Positions 8,476 through 19,844 are shown, counted from the first letter of the stretch. The stretch is 64,000 bases of DNA from Burkholderiaceae bacterium (GCA_919902775.1 CAKKRJ010000007.1:124001-188000), one strand, 5' to 3'. The notes: generated by a model from the letters alone, not told the origin. Numbers and translations are program-made.

Positions 8476-9162
8476 TCAGGCCGTTGGTGCTGCTGGTTCC
8501 TTGGCGCTGGCCATTTTGCCAATGCCCAGAACGAGAGCGGCCCCCAATGCGGGCGCCACATAGTGCAACCAGCCGTTGGCTTCGACGACGGACTTGAGCG
8601 CCACATCGCTGACGATGGTTTCGCCGGCGACCCAACCGATCAGGCCCGCGCCCAACCAGATGATGATCGGGAAACGGTCCATCAGTTTGATCATCATCTG
8701 GCTACCGAAGATCACCAAGGGGATGCTGATGGCCAGGCCGAGAATCAACAGCGTCATGCTGCCTTTGGCGGCGGCGGCCACGGCGATCACGTTGTCCAGG
8801 CTCATGACCAGATCGGCAATCAAGATGGTGCGGATAGCGACCCACAGACCTGCTTTTTCGCCACCGTCTTCATCGCCTTCATCTTCTTCGTGCAGCAGTT
8901 GTGTGCCGACCCAGAGCAACAACAGGCCACCCACAATTTGCAGGTAGGACAACTCCAGCAGTTTGGCGGCAATCACCGTCAAGCCAATCCGCAGCAGCAC
9001 CGCGGCACCTGAGCCAAACATGATGGCTTTTTTCTGCTGTTCGGCGGGCAGCGAACGGGCTGCCAGTGCAATGACAACCGCGTTGTCGCCCGACAAAATG
9101 ATGTTGATCCAGATGATCTTGATCAGCCCGATCCAGAAGTCGGTGTTTTGCAACAAATCCAT
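8476..9162 (-). CDS. TerC family membrane protein (YjbE-like)
   Basis: Encodes a 228-aa integral membrane protein with about seven hydrophobic segments. Two repeated halves carry the family motifs LSGDNAVVIAL and MSLDNVIAVAA, with the acidic residues expected to bind a cation. An acidic loop (EEDEGDEDGGE) lies in the cytoplasm between them. It is homologous to the partial gene at 1-480. I chose the ATG at 9162 because GGAGAG sits just upstream; the frame extends ten codons further. Transport of manganese or another metal is the best guess. Confidence 0.88.
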   Translation of the reverse strand: MDLLQNTDFWIGLIKIIWINIILSGDNAVVIALAARSLPAEQQKKAIMFGSGAAVLLRIGLTVIAAKLLELSYLQIVGGLLLLWVGTQLLHEEDEGDEDGGEKAGLWVAIRTILIADLVMSLDNVIAVAAAAKGSMTLLILGLAISIPLVIFGSQMMIKLMDRFPIIIWLGAGLIGWVAGETIVSDVALKSVVEANGWLHYVAPALGAALVLGIGKMASAKEPAAPTA

Positions 9163-9190
9163 TGTTTTCTCTCCGTAGGTATAAAAGACC

Positions 9191-9222
9191 AAAGCGCTGG
9201 CAACCTGCGTTGACAGCGCTTT
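9191..9222 (-). terminator. Hairpin downstream of sucD
   Basis: AAAGCGCTG and CAGCGCTTT form a 9-bp inverted repeat with a 14-base loop. On the minus strand it is followed by TGGTCTTTTAT. It lies about 65 bases after the sucD stop and probably ends the sucCD transcript. Confidence 0.5.
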
Positions 9223-9286
9223 GAGTGCAGGTGCCCGAGTTTAACGGGCAGCGCCTGCGTTGGCGTGCGTAATTGCCCTTATGGGA

Positions 9287-10183
9287 TTACTTCAGCTGAG
9301 CCTTGAGCAATTTGCCCAATTCAGATGGGTTGCGTGTGACGATGAAGCCGCACTCTTCCATGATGGCCAGTTTGGCATCGGCCGTGTCGGCACCGCCAGA
9401 GATCAGGGCACCCGCGTGGCCCATGCGCTTGCCGGGAGGGGCAGTCACACCGGCGATGAAGCCGACCACGGGCTTCTTCATGTTGGCCTTGCACCACATG
9501 GCGGCTTCGGCTTCGTCTGGACCGCCGATTTCACCGATCATGATGACGGCATCGGTGTCTGGATCGTCGTTGAAAGCCTTCATCACGTCGATGTGCTTCA
9601 AACCGTTGATTGGGTCGCCACCGATACCGACAGCGCTGGACTGGCCCAGGCCCACTTCGGTCAACATCGCCACGGCTTCATACGTCAAAGTGCCCGAGCG
9701 GGACACGACGCCAATGCGGCCTTTGCGGTGGATGTGACCGGGCATGATGCCGATCTTGATTTCGTCAGGCGTGATCAAACCAGGGCAGTTGGGGCCGAGC
9801 AGCAAAGTGCGCTTGCCGCCAGCGGCTTCCTTGGCCTTCATCTTGTTGCGCACTTCCAGCATGTCACGCACTGGAATGCCTTCGGTGATGCAGATGGCCA
9901 AATCGAGGTCGGCTTCCACCGCTTCCCAGATGGCCGCTGCTGCGCCTGCTGGAGGCACGTAGATCACGGACACGGTGGCGCCAGTTTGGGTGGCGGCTTC
10001 TTTGACCGATGCGTAGATCGGGATGTTGAAGATGGACTCGCCAGCCTTCTTGGGGTTCACGCCCGCGACAAAGCAGTTTTTGCCGTTCGCGTATTCCTGG
10101 CACTTTTCAGTGTGGAATTGACCGGTTTTACCGGTGATACCCTGGGTGATGACTTTGGTGTCTTTGTTGATGTAGATCGACAT
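9287..10183 (-). CDS. sucD: Succinate-CoA ligase, alpha subunit
   Basis: Encodes the 298-aa alpha subunit of succinyl-CoA synthetase, the TCA-cycle enzyme that couples succinyl-CoA cleavage to nucleoside triphosphate formation. The N-terminus [17 protein letters not shown] is typical, and the phosphorylated histidine lies in [10 protein letters not shown] near residue 250. The length is standard. It follows sucC with a 54-base gap containing a short hairpin (10208-10224). The two genes form the usual sucC-sucD operon. Confidence 0.96.
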   Translation of the reverse strand: MSIYINKDTKVITQGITGKTGQFHTEKCQEYANGKNCFVAGVNPKKAGESIFNIPIYASVKEAATQTGATVSVIYVPPAGAAAAIWEAVEADLDLAICITEGIPVRDMLEVRNKMKAKEAAGGKRTLLLGPNCPGLITPDEIKIGIMPGHIHRKGRIGVVSRSGTLTYEAVAMLTEVGLGQSSAVGIGGDPINGLKHIDVMKAFNDDPDTDAVIMIGEIGGPDEAEAAMWCKANMKKPVVGFIAGVTAPPGKRMGHAGALISGGADTADAKLAIMEECGFIVTRNPSELGKLLKAQLK

Positions 10184-10207
10184 TTTGGATTCCTAATCAG
10201 ATGCGGA

Positions 10208-10224
10208 CAGCGCTTTCGGCGCTG
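10208..10224 (-). other. Short hairpin between sucC and sucD
   Basis: CAGCGC and GCGCTG pair around a 5-base loop in the intergenic gap. It may stabilise or partly attenuate the sucC-sucD transcript. There is no T tract. Confidence 0.35.
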
Positions 10225-10237
10225 CCCTGCAAAGTCA

Positions 10238-11398
<1,161 letters not shown>

Positions 11399-11584
11399 GA
11401 GGTCTTCTCTCAGAGGGGTGGAAATTCGACCGGTCCGCCGGGGTTCCTGGTTCAAGGTAAGCCCGCCAGCAGGCGCTGGACACTGCAGCCTGCGACTGTA
11501 TCATGCTGCAATGCACCAATCCTGAGCTTCGCGTCTTACATTCACATGACGTGGCGCCAGGAACTTCATCAGAAAGTACTGCCC

Positions 11585-12508
11585 ATGGCCAAAATATTCA
11601 TCGATGGCGAAGCCGGAACAACCGGTCTGCAGATCCGCGAGCGCTTGGCGCTGATGCCCCAGATCGAGGTGCTGAGCATCGATCCCGCCCGCCGCAAAGA
11701 CCCCGAAGCCAAACGTGAACTGATGGCGGCAGCGGATTTGGTGGTGTTGTGCCTGCACGACGACGCGGCCATCGAATCGGTCGCCATGATCGACAGCCTA
11801 CCTGGCCGCAAGCCGCGCATTGTGGACGCCTCGACCGCGCACCGCTGCCACCCCGACTGGGTGTTTGGTTTTCCGGAACTGGCGGCTGACCAGCAGGCCG
11901 CCGTGCGGCAGGCCCAGCGCGTGGCCAACCCGGGCTGCTATGCCACGGGCGCCATTTCCATCTTGCGGCCTTTGGTCGATGCGGGGTTGGTGCCGCGTGA
12001 CTTTCCGGTCTGCCTGCCTTCCGTGAGTGGGTACTCCGGTGGGGGCCGCAGCATGATCGAAGACCATGAGGCGGGCCGGGCACCCTTGTTTGAAGCCTAT
12101 GCCCTGGGCCTCAGGCACAAGCACATCCCTGAAATCATGCGCTACACCGGGCTGACCTGCCGCCCCTTGTTTGTGCCCGCTGTGGGCAATTTCCGTCAAG
12201 GCATGCTGGTGCAGTTGCCGTTGCACCTGGACACCCTGCCCGGCCAACCCACCGGGGCCGACTTGCACGAGGCCTTGCGCGCGCACTACGCGGCCAGCCG
12301 GGCCGCGGGTGGCTGGGTCAGTGTGGAGCCCGCGACGCCAGATGCCAAGCTGGACGCCACCGCGCTGAACGACACCAACAAGCTCGAAATCAGGGTGTTT
12401 GCCAACGAAGAGGCCCGCCAGGCCGTGGTCATTGCACGCTTGGACAACCTGGGCAAAGGGGCCAGCGGTGCGGCCGTGCAGAACATCCAGTTGATGCTGG
12501 GCCTGTGA
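11585..12508 (+). CDS. argC: N-acetyl-gamma-glutamyl-phosphate reductase, type 2
   Basis: Encodes a 307-aa ArgC that reduces N-acetylglutamyl phosphate with NADPH in arginine synthesis. The short N-terminus [17 protein letters not shown] and length near 310 aa are typical of the type 2 (AgcR-like) enzymes rather than the ~340-aa type 1. The catalytic cysteine is in [12 protein letters not shown] near residue 117, and a conserved histidine in RHKHIPE. The frame runs open far upstream across sucCD in antisense, but the protein begins at the ATG at 11585. Confidence 0.93.
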   Translation: MAKIFIDGEAGTTGLQIRERLALMPQIEVLSIDPARRKDPEAKRELMAAADLVVLCLHDDAAIESVAMIDSLPGRKPRIVDASTAHRCHPDWVFGFPELAADQQAAVRQAQRVANPGCYATGAISILRPLVDAGLVPRDFPVCLPSVSGYSGGGRSMIEDHEAGRAPLFEAYALGLRHKHIPEIMRYTGLTCRPLFVPAVGNFRQGMLVQLPLHLDTLPGQPTGADLHEALRAHYAASRAAGGWVSVEPATPDAKLDATALNDTNKLEIRVFANEEARQAVVIARLDNLGKGASGAAVQNIQLMLGL

Positions 12509-12554
12509 CGCCTGTTTGCTGGTGATGTGGATGTGTTCAGCGTGAATGCGCAGT

Positions 12555-12574
12555 GTCGGCGCTGAAGCGCTGAC
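12555..12574. repeat. REP-like palindrome, copy 1
   Basis: GTCGGCGCTGAAGCGCTGAC is a near-perfect palindrome in the argC-recX gap and resembles the copies at 12605 and 28232 (GTCGGC...GAC ends). Confidence 0.4.
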
Positions 12575-12604
12575 CCACAGGGGGCTGCGATGGTGCATTC
12601 GTAG

Positions 12605-12625
12605 GTCGGCGGCTTTAGCCCCGAC
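12605..12625. repeat. REP-like palindrome, copy 2
   Basis: A 21-base near-palindrome: GTCGGCGGCT, a central T-T-A, then GCCCCGAC. It differs from the copy at 28232-28252 at only two positions. It sits between convergent argC and recX and may also act as a bidirectional terminator. Confidence 0.5.
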
Positions 12626-12651
12626 GTGGGCCTGGCAGGAGGGGCCGATCT

Positions 12652-13107
12652 TCAAAACGCGTCGCCGCCTTGCACCACGCGGCGGACCACTTCGGCAGCA
12701 AAGCCCCGGGTGAGCAAAAAGCGCATTTGCTTGGCCCGTTCGGTGGCATCGGCAGGTGGTTGACCGAATTTCTTGCGCCAGACTTCCTGTGCGCGGTTCA
12801 GCTCGGTTTCGCGCAAAGTTTGCATTGCTTCGGTCACCGCTTCGCCTGACAAGCCTTTGGCGGCCAGCTCTTGCCGGATGCGGGCAGCGCCCAGCTTGCC
12901 GGCACGGCGGTGGATCACCGATTCGATGGCCCGCCCGTCGTTGATGAAGTCCTTGGCCTGCAAGGCATCGAGTGCCTTGGCCAGTTCGCCGGGCACCTCT
13001 TCATGCACGGCCAACTTGCGTTCCAGCTCGGCGCGGGAGTGTTCGCGCTGGCTCAAAAGGCGCAGGGCGCGGCCTTTGAGCGACGGTTGAAAGCCGGGTT
13101 TGTTCAT
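12652..13107 (-). CDS. recX: Regulatory protein RecX
   Basis: Encodes a 151-aa RecX, a cytoplasmic modulator that caps and inhibits RecA filaments. The family pattern of helical repeats is visible: LRLLSQREHSRAELERKL near the start, a central segment FINDGRAIESVIHRRAGKLG, and QMRFLLTRGFAAEVVRRVV at the end. It follows recA by 38 bases on the same strand, the common recA-recX operon order. Confidence 0.93.
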   Translation of the reverse strand: MNKPGFQPSLKGRALRLLSQREHSRAELERKLAVHEEVPGELAKALDALQAKDFINDGRAIESVIHRRAGKLGAARIRQELAAKGLSGEAVTEAMQTLRETELNRAQEVWRKKFGQPPADATERAKQMRFLLTRGFAAEVVRRVVQGGDAF

Positions 13108-13145
13108 GCGGTGGGCCGGGTCTGTCTGGGCGGGTCAGGTTGGGC

Positions 13146-14183
<1,038 letters not shown>

Positions 14184-14243
14184 GGAAATCTCCTTGAATA
14201 TCAATGGTTTGGAACATCTGGTACAGCGGGGAAGTGCTGTTGA

Positions 14244-14259
14244 CTGGATGCGTAGACAG
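14244..14259 (-). promoter_or_regulatory. LexA-box-like site upstream of recA
   Basis: On the minus strand it reads CTGT, eight bases, CCAG, one mismatch from the CTGT-N8-ACAG LexA consensus. It sits just downstream of a possible promoter (TTTACA at 14289-14284 and TACAGT at 14266-14261, 17-base spacer on the minus strand). The position fits SOS repression of recA-recX. Confidence 0.45.
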
Positions 14260-14324
14260 TACTGTAAACGCACTGTATAAACCTGTAAACACTATTTTTG
14301 GTCAGTTTGCCTTATCATTTGCCG

Positions 14325-14828
14325 ATGTCTGAAACCCCGTCCAACCCCACCACAACGGCCCCTCATTTGCAGGATGACCGTTGGCGTCAAGCCCATTTGG
14401 GGCGCTTGCTGGGCCATGCCATGCGCCGCTTTGACGAGCGCGTGCTGCACCTGATGGCGGGCAACGAGGGGGTGCCTCTGGCCTTGGCCAATCTGGCATC
14501 ACGCGATCAGATCAGCGCGGCCCATGTGCACATCACGCGGCACCTGGCTTTGGGCGGTTCGCGGCTGACCGATCTGGCCCGCGCCGCCGGCATGAGCAAG
14601 CAGGCCATGGGCGATTTGGTGGACCAATGCACCGCCTGGGGCCTGGTGCAGCGCGAGAACGACCCGCTGGACGCCCGTGCGCGGCGGGTGGTGTTCACCC
14701 CCGTGGGCCTGGCCTGGCTGCAGGCCTTCAAGGACGCGGTGGCACAAGCCGAGGCAGAATTTCGCGAGGCGGTGGGCCAGGATGTGGCCACCGTGGTCGC
14801 TTTGGGGCTGGAGGCCTATGCCGCTTGA
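14325..14828 (+). CDS. MarR-family transcriptional regulator
   Basis: Encodes a 167-aa winged-helix protein. The central region fits MarR: LTDLARAAGMSKQAMGDLVDQ is the helix-turn-helix (about residues 75-95), and DPLDARARRVVFTPVGLAWL is the wing and following helix. The ligand and targets are unknown. It is divergent from recA with about 140 bases between starts. I chose the ATG at 14325 over an upstream TTG at 14298. Confidence 0.8.
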   Translation: MSETPSNPTTTAPHLQDDRWRQAHLGRLLGHAMRRFDERVLHLMAGNEGVPLALANLASRDQISAAHVHITRHLALGGSRLTDLARAAGMSKQAMGDLVDQCTAWGLVQRENDPLDARARRVVFTPVGLAWLQAFKDAVAQAEAEFREAVGQDVATVVALGLEAYAA

Positions 14829-14972
14829 TGTGTTGTCGGCTGCGGCGGCCCGGACCGCGCCATCCGCGATGCCAGCGCTTTGGCCCGGCGGGCCGATGGG
14901 CAGACACTAGAATCACCACAGGTGCCCCCCTGCCAGAGGGGACGGCACACAGCACAACAACAGGAGACAGCC

Positions 14973-15647
14973 ATGCGAATTCTGATAGCCGAAGATGACC
15001 AGGTGCTTGCCGATGGCTTGTTGCGCACTTTGCGCAGCGCTGGCGCGGCGGTGGACCATGTGGCCAGTGGCAGCGAGGCCGATGCGGCCTTGATGACCAA
15101 CAACGAATTCGATTTGCTGATTCTGGATTTGGGCCTGCCCAAAATGCACGGACTGGAAGTGCTCAAGCGCCTGCGCGCCAGAGGCTCCACCTTGCCGGTG
15201 CTCATCCTCACCGCCGCCGACAGCGTGGAAGAGCGCGTCAAAGGCCTGGATTACGGTGCCGATGACTACATGGCCAAGCCCTTCAGTCTGCAAGAACTTG
15301 AAGCCCGCGTGCGCGCCCTGACCCGCCGGGGCATGGGCGGTGCGACGTCGCAAATCAAACACGGCCCGTTGATTTATGACCAGTCCGGGCGGGTGGCCAC
15401 GATCGAGGGCAAGATGGTCGAGCTGTCTGCGCGTGAACTTGGCTTGCTCGAAGTGTTGTTGCAGCGTGCCGGACGGCTGGTCAGCAAGGACCAGTTGGTG
15501 GAGCGTTTGTGCGAATGGGGCGAAGAGGTCAGCAACAACGCGATCGAGGTGTATATCCACCGCTTGCGCAAGAAGATCGAAAAAGGCCCGATCCGCATTG
15601 CCACCGTGCGGGGTTTGGGTTACTGCCTTGAAAAAATCCCGGGCTGA
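14973..15647 (+). CDS. Two-component response regulator, OmpR/TctD-like
   Basis: Encodes a 224-aa response regulator. The receiver domain begins MRILIAEDDQ with the phosphoacceptor aspartate at residue 52 (LLILDLGLPKMHG) and the conserved lysine in YMAKPFS. The C-terminal half is an OmpR-type winged helix (ELSARELGLLEVLLQ to RIATVRGLGYCL). The in-frame extension upstream to 14880 lacks family similarity. The sensor kinase gene follows 50 bases downstream, and the pair resembles TctD-TctE, which in known cases controls tricarboxylate uptake. The signal here is unknown. Confidence 0.92.
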   Translation: MRILIAEDDQVLADGLLRTLRSAGAAVDHVASGSEADAALMTNNEFDLLILDLGLPKMHGLEVLKRLRARGSTLPVLILTAADSVEERVKGLDYGADDYMAKPFSLQELEARVRALTRRGMGGATSQIKHGPLIYDQSGRVATIEGKMVELSARELGLLEVLLQRAGRLVSKDQLVERLCEWGEEVSNNAIEVYIHRLRKKIEKGPIRIATVRGLGYCLEKIPG

Positions 15648-15697
15648 GAGCCCGGTGATTTGACGACCCACGCCACAGCACGCAGGACCAGGTCACC

Positions 15698-17161
15698 ATG
15701 AAGTTCCGCGGCTGGCAGGTGCGCATTTTCAGGCGGGAACAGCGGTCCTTGTTCGGGGAAATCCTGGACTGGATGCTCACCCCGTTGCTGTTGTTGTGGC
15801 CCATCAGCCTGGCGCTGACCTGGCTGGTGGCGCAAGGGCTGGCCAACAAGCCGTTTGACCGCGCGCTGGTCTACAACGTGCAGGCACTGGCCCAACAGGT
15901 CAAGCTCGGGCCGGACAAACGTGTGCATTTCAACCTGCCCCAGCCGGCCAGCGAGTTGCTGCGCGCCGACGAGACCGACCTGGTTTATTACCAGGTGCGT
16001 GGCGGGCACCAGGAGCACCTGAGTGGCGAACGCGATTTGCCCCTGCCGCCCGTGGAAGAGGGAAAAAACAGCAGTTATGAGGTGCACATCCGCGACGACG
16101 AAATGCGCGGTTTTGAAGTGCGCGTGGCCTACACCTGGATCCGCCTGGACGCCGAGGGCAAGCACCCCGCTTTGGTGCAAGTGGCCGAGACGCGTGAAAA
16201 ACGCTCCGTGTTGGCGGCCGAGATCATCAAGGGCGTGATGTTGCCCCAGTTCGCATTGTTGCCTCTGGCCGTGCTGTTGGTGTGGCTGGCGCTGGTGCGC
16301 GGCATCAAGCCGCTGTCCGAACTGGAAGAGCGCATCCGTGCGCGCAAACCCGATGACCTGAGTCCGCTGGACGACAAGGCCGTGCCGATGGAGGTGGCGC
16401 CGTTGGTGGTGTCGGTGAACGATTTGCTGGAACGCTTGAAAGACTCGATCGTCACCCAAAAGCGTTTTTTGGCCGATGCCGCACACCAACTCAAGACGCC
16501 CTTGGCGGGCTTGCGCATGCAGGCCGACCTGGCGCAACGTTCAGGCTCCAGCGAAGAGGAACTGAAAAAATCTCTGAAGCAAATTGGCCGCGCCAGCGTG
16601 CAGGCCACGCACACGGTGAACCAGTTGTTGTCACTGGCCCGCGCAGAAGGCGGTGGTGCGCATCTGCCCCAGCAAAGCTGCGACATGGTGGTGCTGGCCA
16701 GCGAAGTCTTGCAAGACTGCCTGCCCCGCGCGATGGACAAAGGCCTGGACCTGGGCTACGAGGGCGTCGACGCCGGCACGCCGGGCGCACGTGTGCAGGG
16801 CAACCCGACCTTGCTGAAAGAAATGGTGCGCAACCTGGTTGAAAACGCCGTCCACTACACCCCCAGCACGCCAGAGCGCCAGGGCGTGGTCACCGTGCGT
16901 GTGTTGGTCGACCCGTACAGCAAAGCCTTGGTGATGCAGGTGGAGGACAACGGCATGGGCATCCCCGAGGCCGAACGCGATCTGGTATTTCAGCCGTTTT
17001 ACCGGGCGCTGGGCACCAATGTGGACGGTTCGGGGCTGGGCCTGCCCATTGTCAAGGAAATCGCCCAGCAGCACGGTGCCACGGTCACGGTGGATGCGGC
17101 CTACCCCGGCCAAACCCCACCGGGCGCCTGTTTCACGCTGCGCTTCAGCGCCTCGGGTTAA
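15698..17161 (+). CDS. Sensor histidine kinase, TctE-like
   Basis: Encodes a 487-aa inner-membrane histidine kinase. The N-terminus RSLFGEILDWMLTPLLLLWP is the hallmark of the 2CSK_N sensors such as TctE. Two membrane segments (about residues 24-46 and 183-207) enclose a periplasmic domain of about 135 residues. A short HAMP-like linker leads to the phosphorylated histidine at about residue 263 (DAAHQLKTPL), followed by the ATPase N box (NLVENAVHYT) and G boxes (VEDNGMGIP, GSGLGLPIV). It probably phosphorylates the regulator encoded just upstream. Confidence 0.92.
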   Translation: MKFRGWQVRIFRREQRSLFGEILDWMLTPLLLLWPISLALTWLVAQGLANKPFDRALVYNVQALAQQVKLGPDKRVHFNLPQPASELLRADETDLVYYQVRGGHQEHLSGERDLPLPPVEEGKNSSYEVHIRDDEMRGFEVRVAYTWIRLDAEGKHPALVQVAETREKRSVLAAEIIKGVMLPQFALLPLAVLLVWLALVRGIKPLSELEERIRARKPDDLSPLDDKAVPMEVAPLVVSVNDLLERLKDSIVTQKRFLADAAHQLKTPLAGLRMQADLAQRSGSSEEELKKSLKQIGRASVQATHTVNQLLSLARAEGGGAHLPQQSCDMVVLASEVLQDCLPRAMDKGLDLGYEGVDAGTPGARVQGNPTLLKEMVRNLVENAVHYTPSTPERQGVVTVRVLVDPYSKALVMQVEDNGMGIPEAERDLVFQPFYRALGTNVDGSGLGLPIVKEIAQQHGATVTVDAAYPGQTPPGACFTLRFSASG

Positions 17162-17182
17162 CAACCCATTGGCCCATCCGCC

Positions 17183-17842
17183 TCAGGCAGGCTGACCCAT
17201 GTTGAGCTGCAAACGCTCCCGTGCCATCACACGCGCCACGGCCGGTTCGGCGGCCACTTTCTCAACGAAGGCCCACAGCGCTGGGTGCTCTTCGGGCGTG
17301 ATGCCGGCAATCGTGCCCCAGCGGGTGAGCGTCAGGCTGTAGGCGTCCAGCGGGCCAAAATGTGCGCCGCTCAGCCAGGGCTGGCCTTTGGCGGCAGCGG
17401 CCAACACCAGCGCTTGCAACTCAGCCAGCATGCCGCGGAACAGCTGGGTGTTGTAGGGCTTGAGCGCCGCCTGCACTTCGGGCAGGTCGGAAAACTTCTG
17501 CGGCATGAAGATGTGCGTGAAAGTGGGGTGCACGGTGTTGTTCATCCAGGCCAGAGTCGAGAGGGCCTGGGCACGGGCCAGCGGCTCTGTGGGCAAAAAA
17601 TGCGCTTGCGCAAAGAGCTGGTCCAGGTGCAACACGATGGCCACGATTTGCGTGATCGGCTGGCCGTTGTCCACCAGCACGGGCACCTGACCGCGCGGGT
17701 TGATGGCTTTGTAGTCGTCGCTGTTTTGCTCGCCCTTGTGCAGTTTGACCAGGCTGGGCTCAAATTCGGCACCGCTCATTTCAAGCAACACATGGGGCAC
17801 AAAAGAACAGGCACCGGGGGCGAAGTAAAGTTTCAGGCTCAT
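17183..17842 (-). CDS. Glutathione S-transferase family protein
   Basis: Encodes a 219-aa cytoplasmic GST. The N-terminal thioredoxin-like domain starts MSLKLYFAPGACSFVPHVLL, with NPRGQVPVLVDNG as the cis-proline and glutathione-binding segment; an all-helical domain follows. The substrate is unknown; such proteins detoxify electrophiles or act in catabolism. It starts 14 bases after the small protein gene and probably belongs to the birA transcript. Confidence 0.88.
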   Translation of the reverse strand: MSLKLYFAPGACSFVPHVLLEMSGAEFEPSLVKLHKGEQNSDDYKAINPRGQVPVLVDNGQPITQIVAIVLHLDQLFAQAHFLPTEPLARAQALSTLAWMNNTVHPTFTHIFMPQKFSDLPEVQAALKPYNTQLFRGMLAELQALVLAAAAKGQPWLSGAHFGPLDAYSLTLTRWGTIAGITPEEHPALWAFVEKVAAEPAVARVMARERLQLNMGQPA

Positions 17843-17856
17843 CAGACAAGTCTCCG

Positions 17857-18183
17857 TCAAAAGAGGGTCAAGGGGTTGCGCTGGGGGGGCGCCTTGCTGG
17901 CAGGGGTGGATGGGAGTGGGAGTGAGGGCGCGGGCGCGGGCGCATCGGGTGCGGAAGATGCCGCTGCCGTTGCACTGTCCGAAGCGGCGGCCTCCGCGGC
18001 CATGCGCTGCTTGAATGCCGCAGGGGTTTCGATTTTCAGCGCTTCGGGCCGCAGTTGGTTCAACACGCGTTCAGGCTCGCGTGCGGTATGGGCTCCCCAG
18101 CCCCAACGGGCAAAGGCATCCCATTGCCAGGCCAGCGTGGCCAGGTTGAGGAGCAGCAAAACGGCGATCAACCAACGCATCAT
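17857..18183 (-). CDS. Small membrane-anchored protein downstream of birA
   Basis: Encodes 108 residues. The first 20 (MMRWLIAVLLLLNLATLAWQ) form a membrane anchor or uncleaved signal, followed by a charged stretch (REPERVLNQLRPEALKI) and an Ala/Pro/Ser-rich tail. The ATG overlaps the birA stop by four bases (ATGA). In related bacteria, as I recall, a longer protein with a similar N-terminus and a C-terminal SPOR domain occupies this place; this one lacks such a domain, so it may be a shortened version. Function unknown. Confidence 0.7.
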   Translation of the reverse strand: MMRWLIAVLLLLNLATLAWQWDAFARWGWGAHTAREPERVLNQLRPEALKIETPAAFKQRMAAEAAASDSATAAASSAPDAPAPAPSLPLPSTPASKAPPQRNPLTLF

Positions 18184-18959
18184 GGGGACAGACCTTCGAC
18201 AGGAAAGGGGCGCACGCTGACTTCGGCGCTGTGGATTTCTTGCACGCCCGCATCGGTCTGCAGCCGCAAGGCCCCGCTGGCGCCCACGCCCAGTGCCAAG
18301 CCGACTTGGCCGTCGCTGGTGTGTACGCGTCGGCTCTTCAGGACATCGCGCGACGAGAACCGGGTTTGCAGTGGGGCGAAACCGCCACGTTCAAAAGCCA
18401 ACAGGGTCTTGATCAGTGGGGCCGCTACCCGTGCCAGGCAGGCGGGTGCCGTCAAATCGGGCAACAACTCGGTCAGGGCCGCAGGCGGCGTGTTCAGGCC
18501 GTCTGCTGGGCGGGGCCGGATGTTCAGGCCCACCCCCACCACCACCTGGCTGCGCCCGCCCATGCTGGCCGCTTCCATCAGGATGCCGCCGAGCTTGCGG
18601 TCTTGCCACCACAAATCGTTGGGCCACTTCAGACCCACATCGGGGTGCAGGCTTTCGGCCAGGCTCAGGCCCACGGCCAGTGACAGGCCCGACCAGTCTT
18701 TGGGTGTGAGGGAAAGGCTGATGGAAAAAGTCAGCGAGTCGCCCGGTTGGCTTTGCCAGACGCGGCCCATGCGGCCCCGCCCCGCCGTTTGGCGCTCAGC
18801 CACCAGCAGCGTGGCCTCGTGCTGGCCAGCGCGGGCGCGGCGCATGAGCTCGCTGTTGCTCGAATCGATTTCGGGCAATACCTCGACCGTGAAGTCGGGC
18901 AGCAGCGGGAACACCTGTTCCCAGACAGCTTCAGCAGGCCAGGCGGTGGGCGAGATCAT
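18180..18959 (-). CDS. birA: Biotin--[acetyl-CoA-carboxylase] ligase
   Basis: Encodes a 259-aa biotin protein ligase that makes biotinyl-AMP and attaches biotin to the carboxylase carrier protein. The catalytic domain is clear: EIDSSNSELMRRA, the biotinyl-AMP loop AGRGRMGRVW (about residues 59-68), and LKWPNDLWW with KLGGILME. There is no N-terminal helix-turn-helix, so unlike E. coli BirA it should not repress biotin genes. It heads a small operon with the next two genes. Confidence 0.92.
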   Translation of the reverse strand: MISPTAWPAEAVWEQVFPLLPDFTVEVLPEIDSSNSELMRRARAGQHEATLLVAERQTAGRGRMGRVWQSQPGDSLTFSISLSLTPKDWSGLSLAVGLSLAESLHPDVGLKWPNDLWWQDRKLGGILMEAASMGGRSQVVVGVGLNIRPRPADGLNTPPAALTELLPDLTAPACLARVAAPLIKTLLAFERGGFAPLQTRFSSRDVLKSRRVHTSDGQVGLALGVGASGALRLQTDAGVQEIHSAEVSVRPFPVEGLSP

Positions 18960-18984
18960 GGTGGCGGTGGCTCAACGTGTGGGT

Positions 18985-19012
18985 TGTGGGAGCGAGCCCC
19001 TGCGCGCGAATG
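18985..19012. repeat. Possible REP-like sequence upstream of birA
   Basis: GTGGGAGCGAGCCCCTGCGC followed by GCGAA resembles the GTGGGAGCGG...GCGAA form of REP sequences known in Pseudomonas. There is only one copy in this window, so the assignment is weak. Confidence 0.25.
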
Positions 19013-19081
19013 CCCGTTGTCTTTCATTGTCCGGGGCGTCGCTCTGGATTCATGACGGTCCACGTTGCAGGGTGGCATGGG

Positions 19082-19759
19082 TCAACGCTTTTTGGTGACC
19101 GCCTTCTTGGGCTTGGCCGGCACCGGCTTGGCTTTTTCCGTTTTCACGGGTTTGGCCTTGGCTTGGTTTTTTAGCTTGGCCTCAGACTTGGCTTGGGGCT
19201 TGTCTTTTGATGGGGCCTTGGCTTTTTTCTGGCTTGGGATCTTGGGCGTTTCTTTGCGCTCTTTGGGCGACAGCAGGGTGCCCCGGCAATTTTTGCTGCC
19301 GCACCAGCAGGGGTATTCGGCCTTGAGCTTCTTGGTGTAGGGCTCGTCGATGATCAGCCCGTAGTCGTAGTTCAGTTCTTCACCCGCCCGGATGTTGCGG
19401 ATGGCCTTGATGAAAATGCGCTCGTTGTCTTCGTCGGCTTCGCAGTTCGGGTTGCAGCTGTGGTTGATCCAGCGCGACGAGTTGCCGCCGTGCAGCGCGT
19501 CGATCACCCGGTCTTCGTTCACATGGAAATAGAAGGTGTGGTTCGGGTCTGCGGGGTCGTGCGGGTGGCGGTCTTGCGCCTCGTCCCAGCTGATGACCTC
19601 GCCCACGTATTCGATGAGGGTCTCGCCTTCGGCGATGTCTTGCAATGCAAACACGCCTTTGCCATGCACGCCGGAGCGACGCACCTGGATGCGCTTGCCG
19701 GAGGTTGCGGGCGCGCTGCGGCTGGGGGAGGAAACAGGGGGTTTGGCCACGGCGTTCAA
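19082..19759 (-). CDS. SET-domain protein-lysine methyltransferase with lysine-rich tail
   Basis: Encodes a 225-aa protein. Residues 23-135 form a SET domain: GVHGKGVFA, the S-adenosylmethionine and substrate motif WINHSCNPNC (residues 97-106) and LNYDYG (129-134). A post-SET cysteine cluster CWCGSKNCRG follows at 151-160, with the upstream SET cysteine completing a likely zinc site. The last 60 residues are Lys/Ala/Pro-rich (repeats like KAKPVKTEKAKPV) and resemble histone H1 tails, which would favour nucleic-acid binding. Such enzymes methylate lysines in proteins; the target is unknown. It is divergent from topB, with 85 bases between starts. Confidence 0.88.
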   Translation of the reverse strand: MNAVAKPPVSSPSRSAPATSGKRIQVRRSGVHGKGVFALQDIAEGETLIEYVGEVISWDEAQDRHPHDPADPNHTFYFHVNEDRVIDALHGGNSSRWINHSCNPNCEADEDNERIFIKAIRNIRAGEELNYDYGLIIDEPYTKKLKAEYPCWCGSKNCRGTLLSPKERKETPKIPSQKKAKAPSKDKPQAKSEAKLKNQAKAKPVKTEKAKPVPAKPKKAVTKKR

Positions 19760-19844
19760 AAATTTGTTATGGTGAATTCATGTGGGCGTGCGCGTGAGCG
19801 CGCCCGGGCGCGTACGTACACGCGAGACAACGGATTGTAATGAC

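Noticed and set aside
14271..14290. Repeated CTGTA motifs near recA as additional LexA boxes.
   Set aside because: They are direct repeats, not CTGT-N8-ACAG palindromes; only 14244-14259 comes within one base of the consensus.
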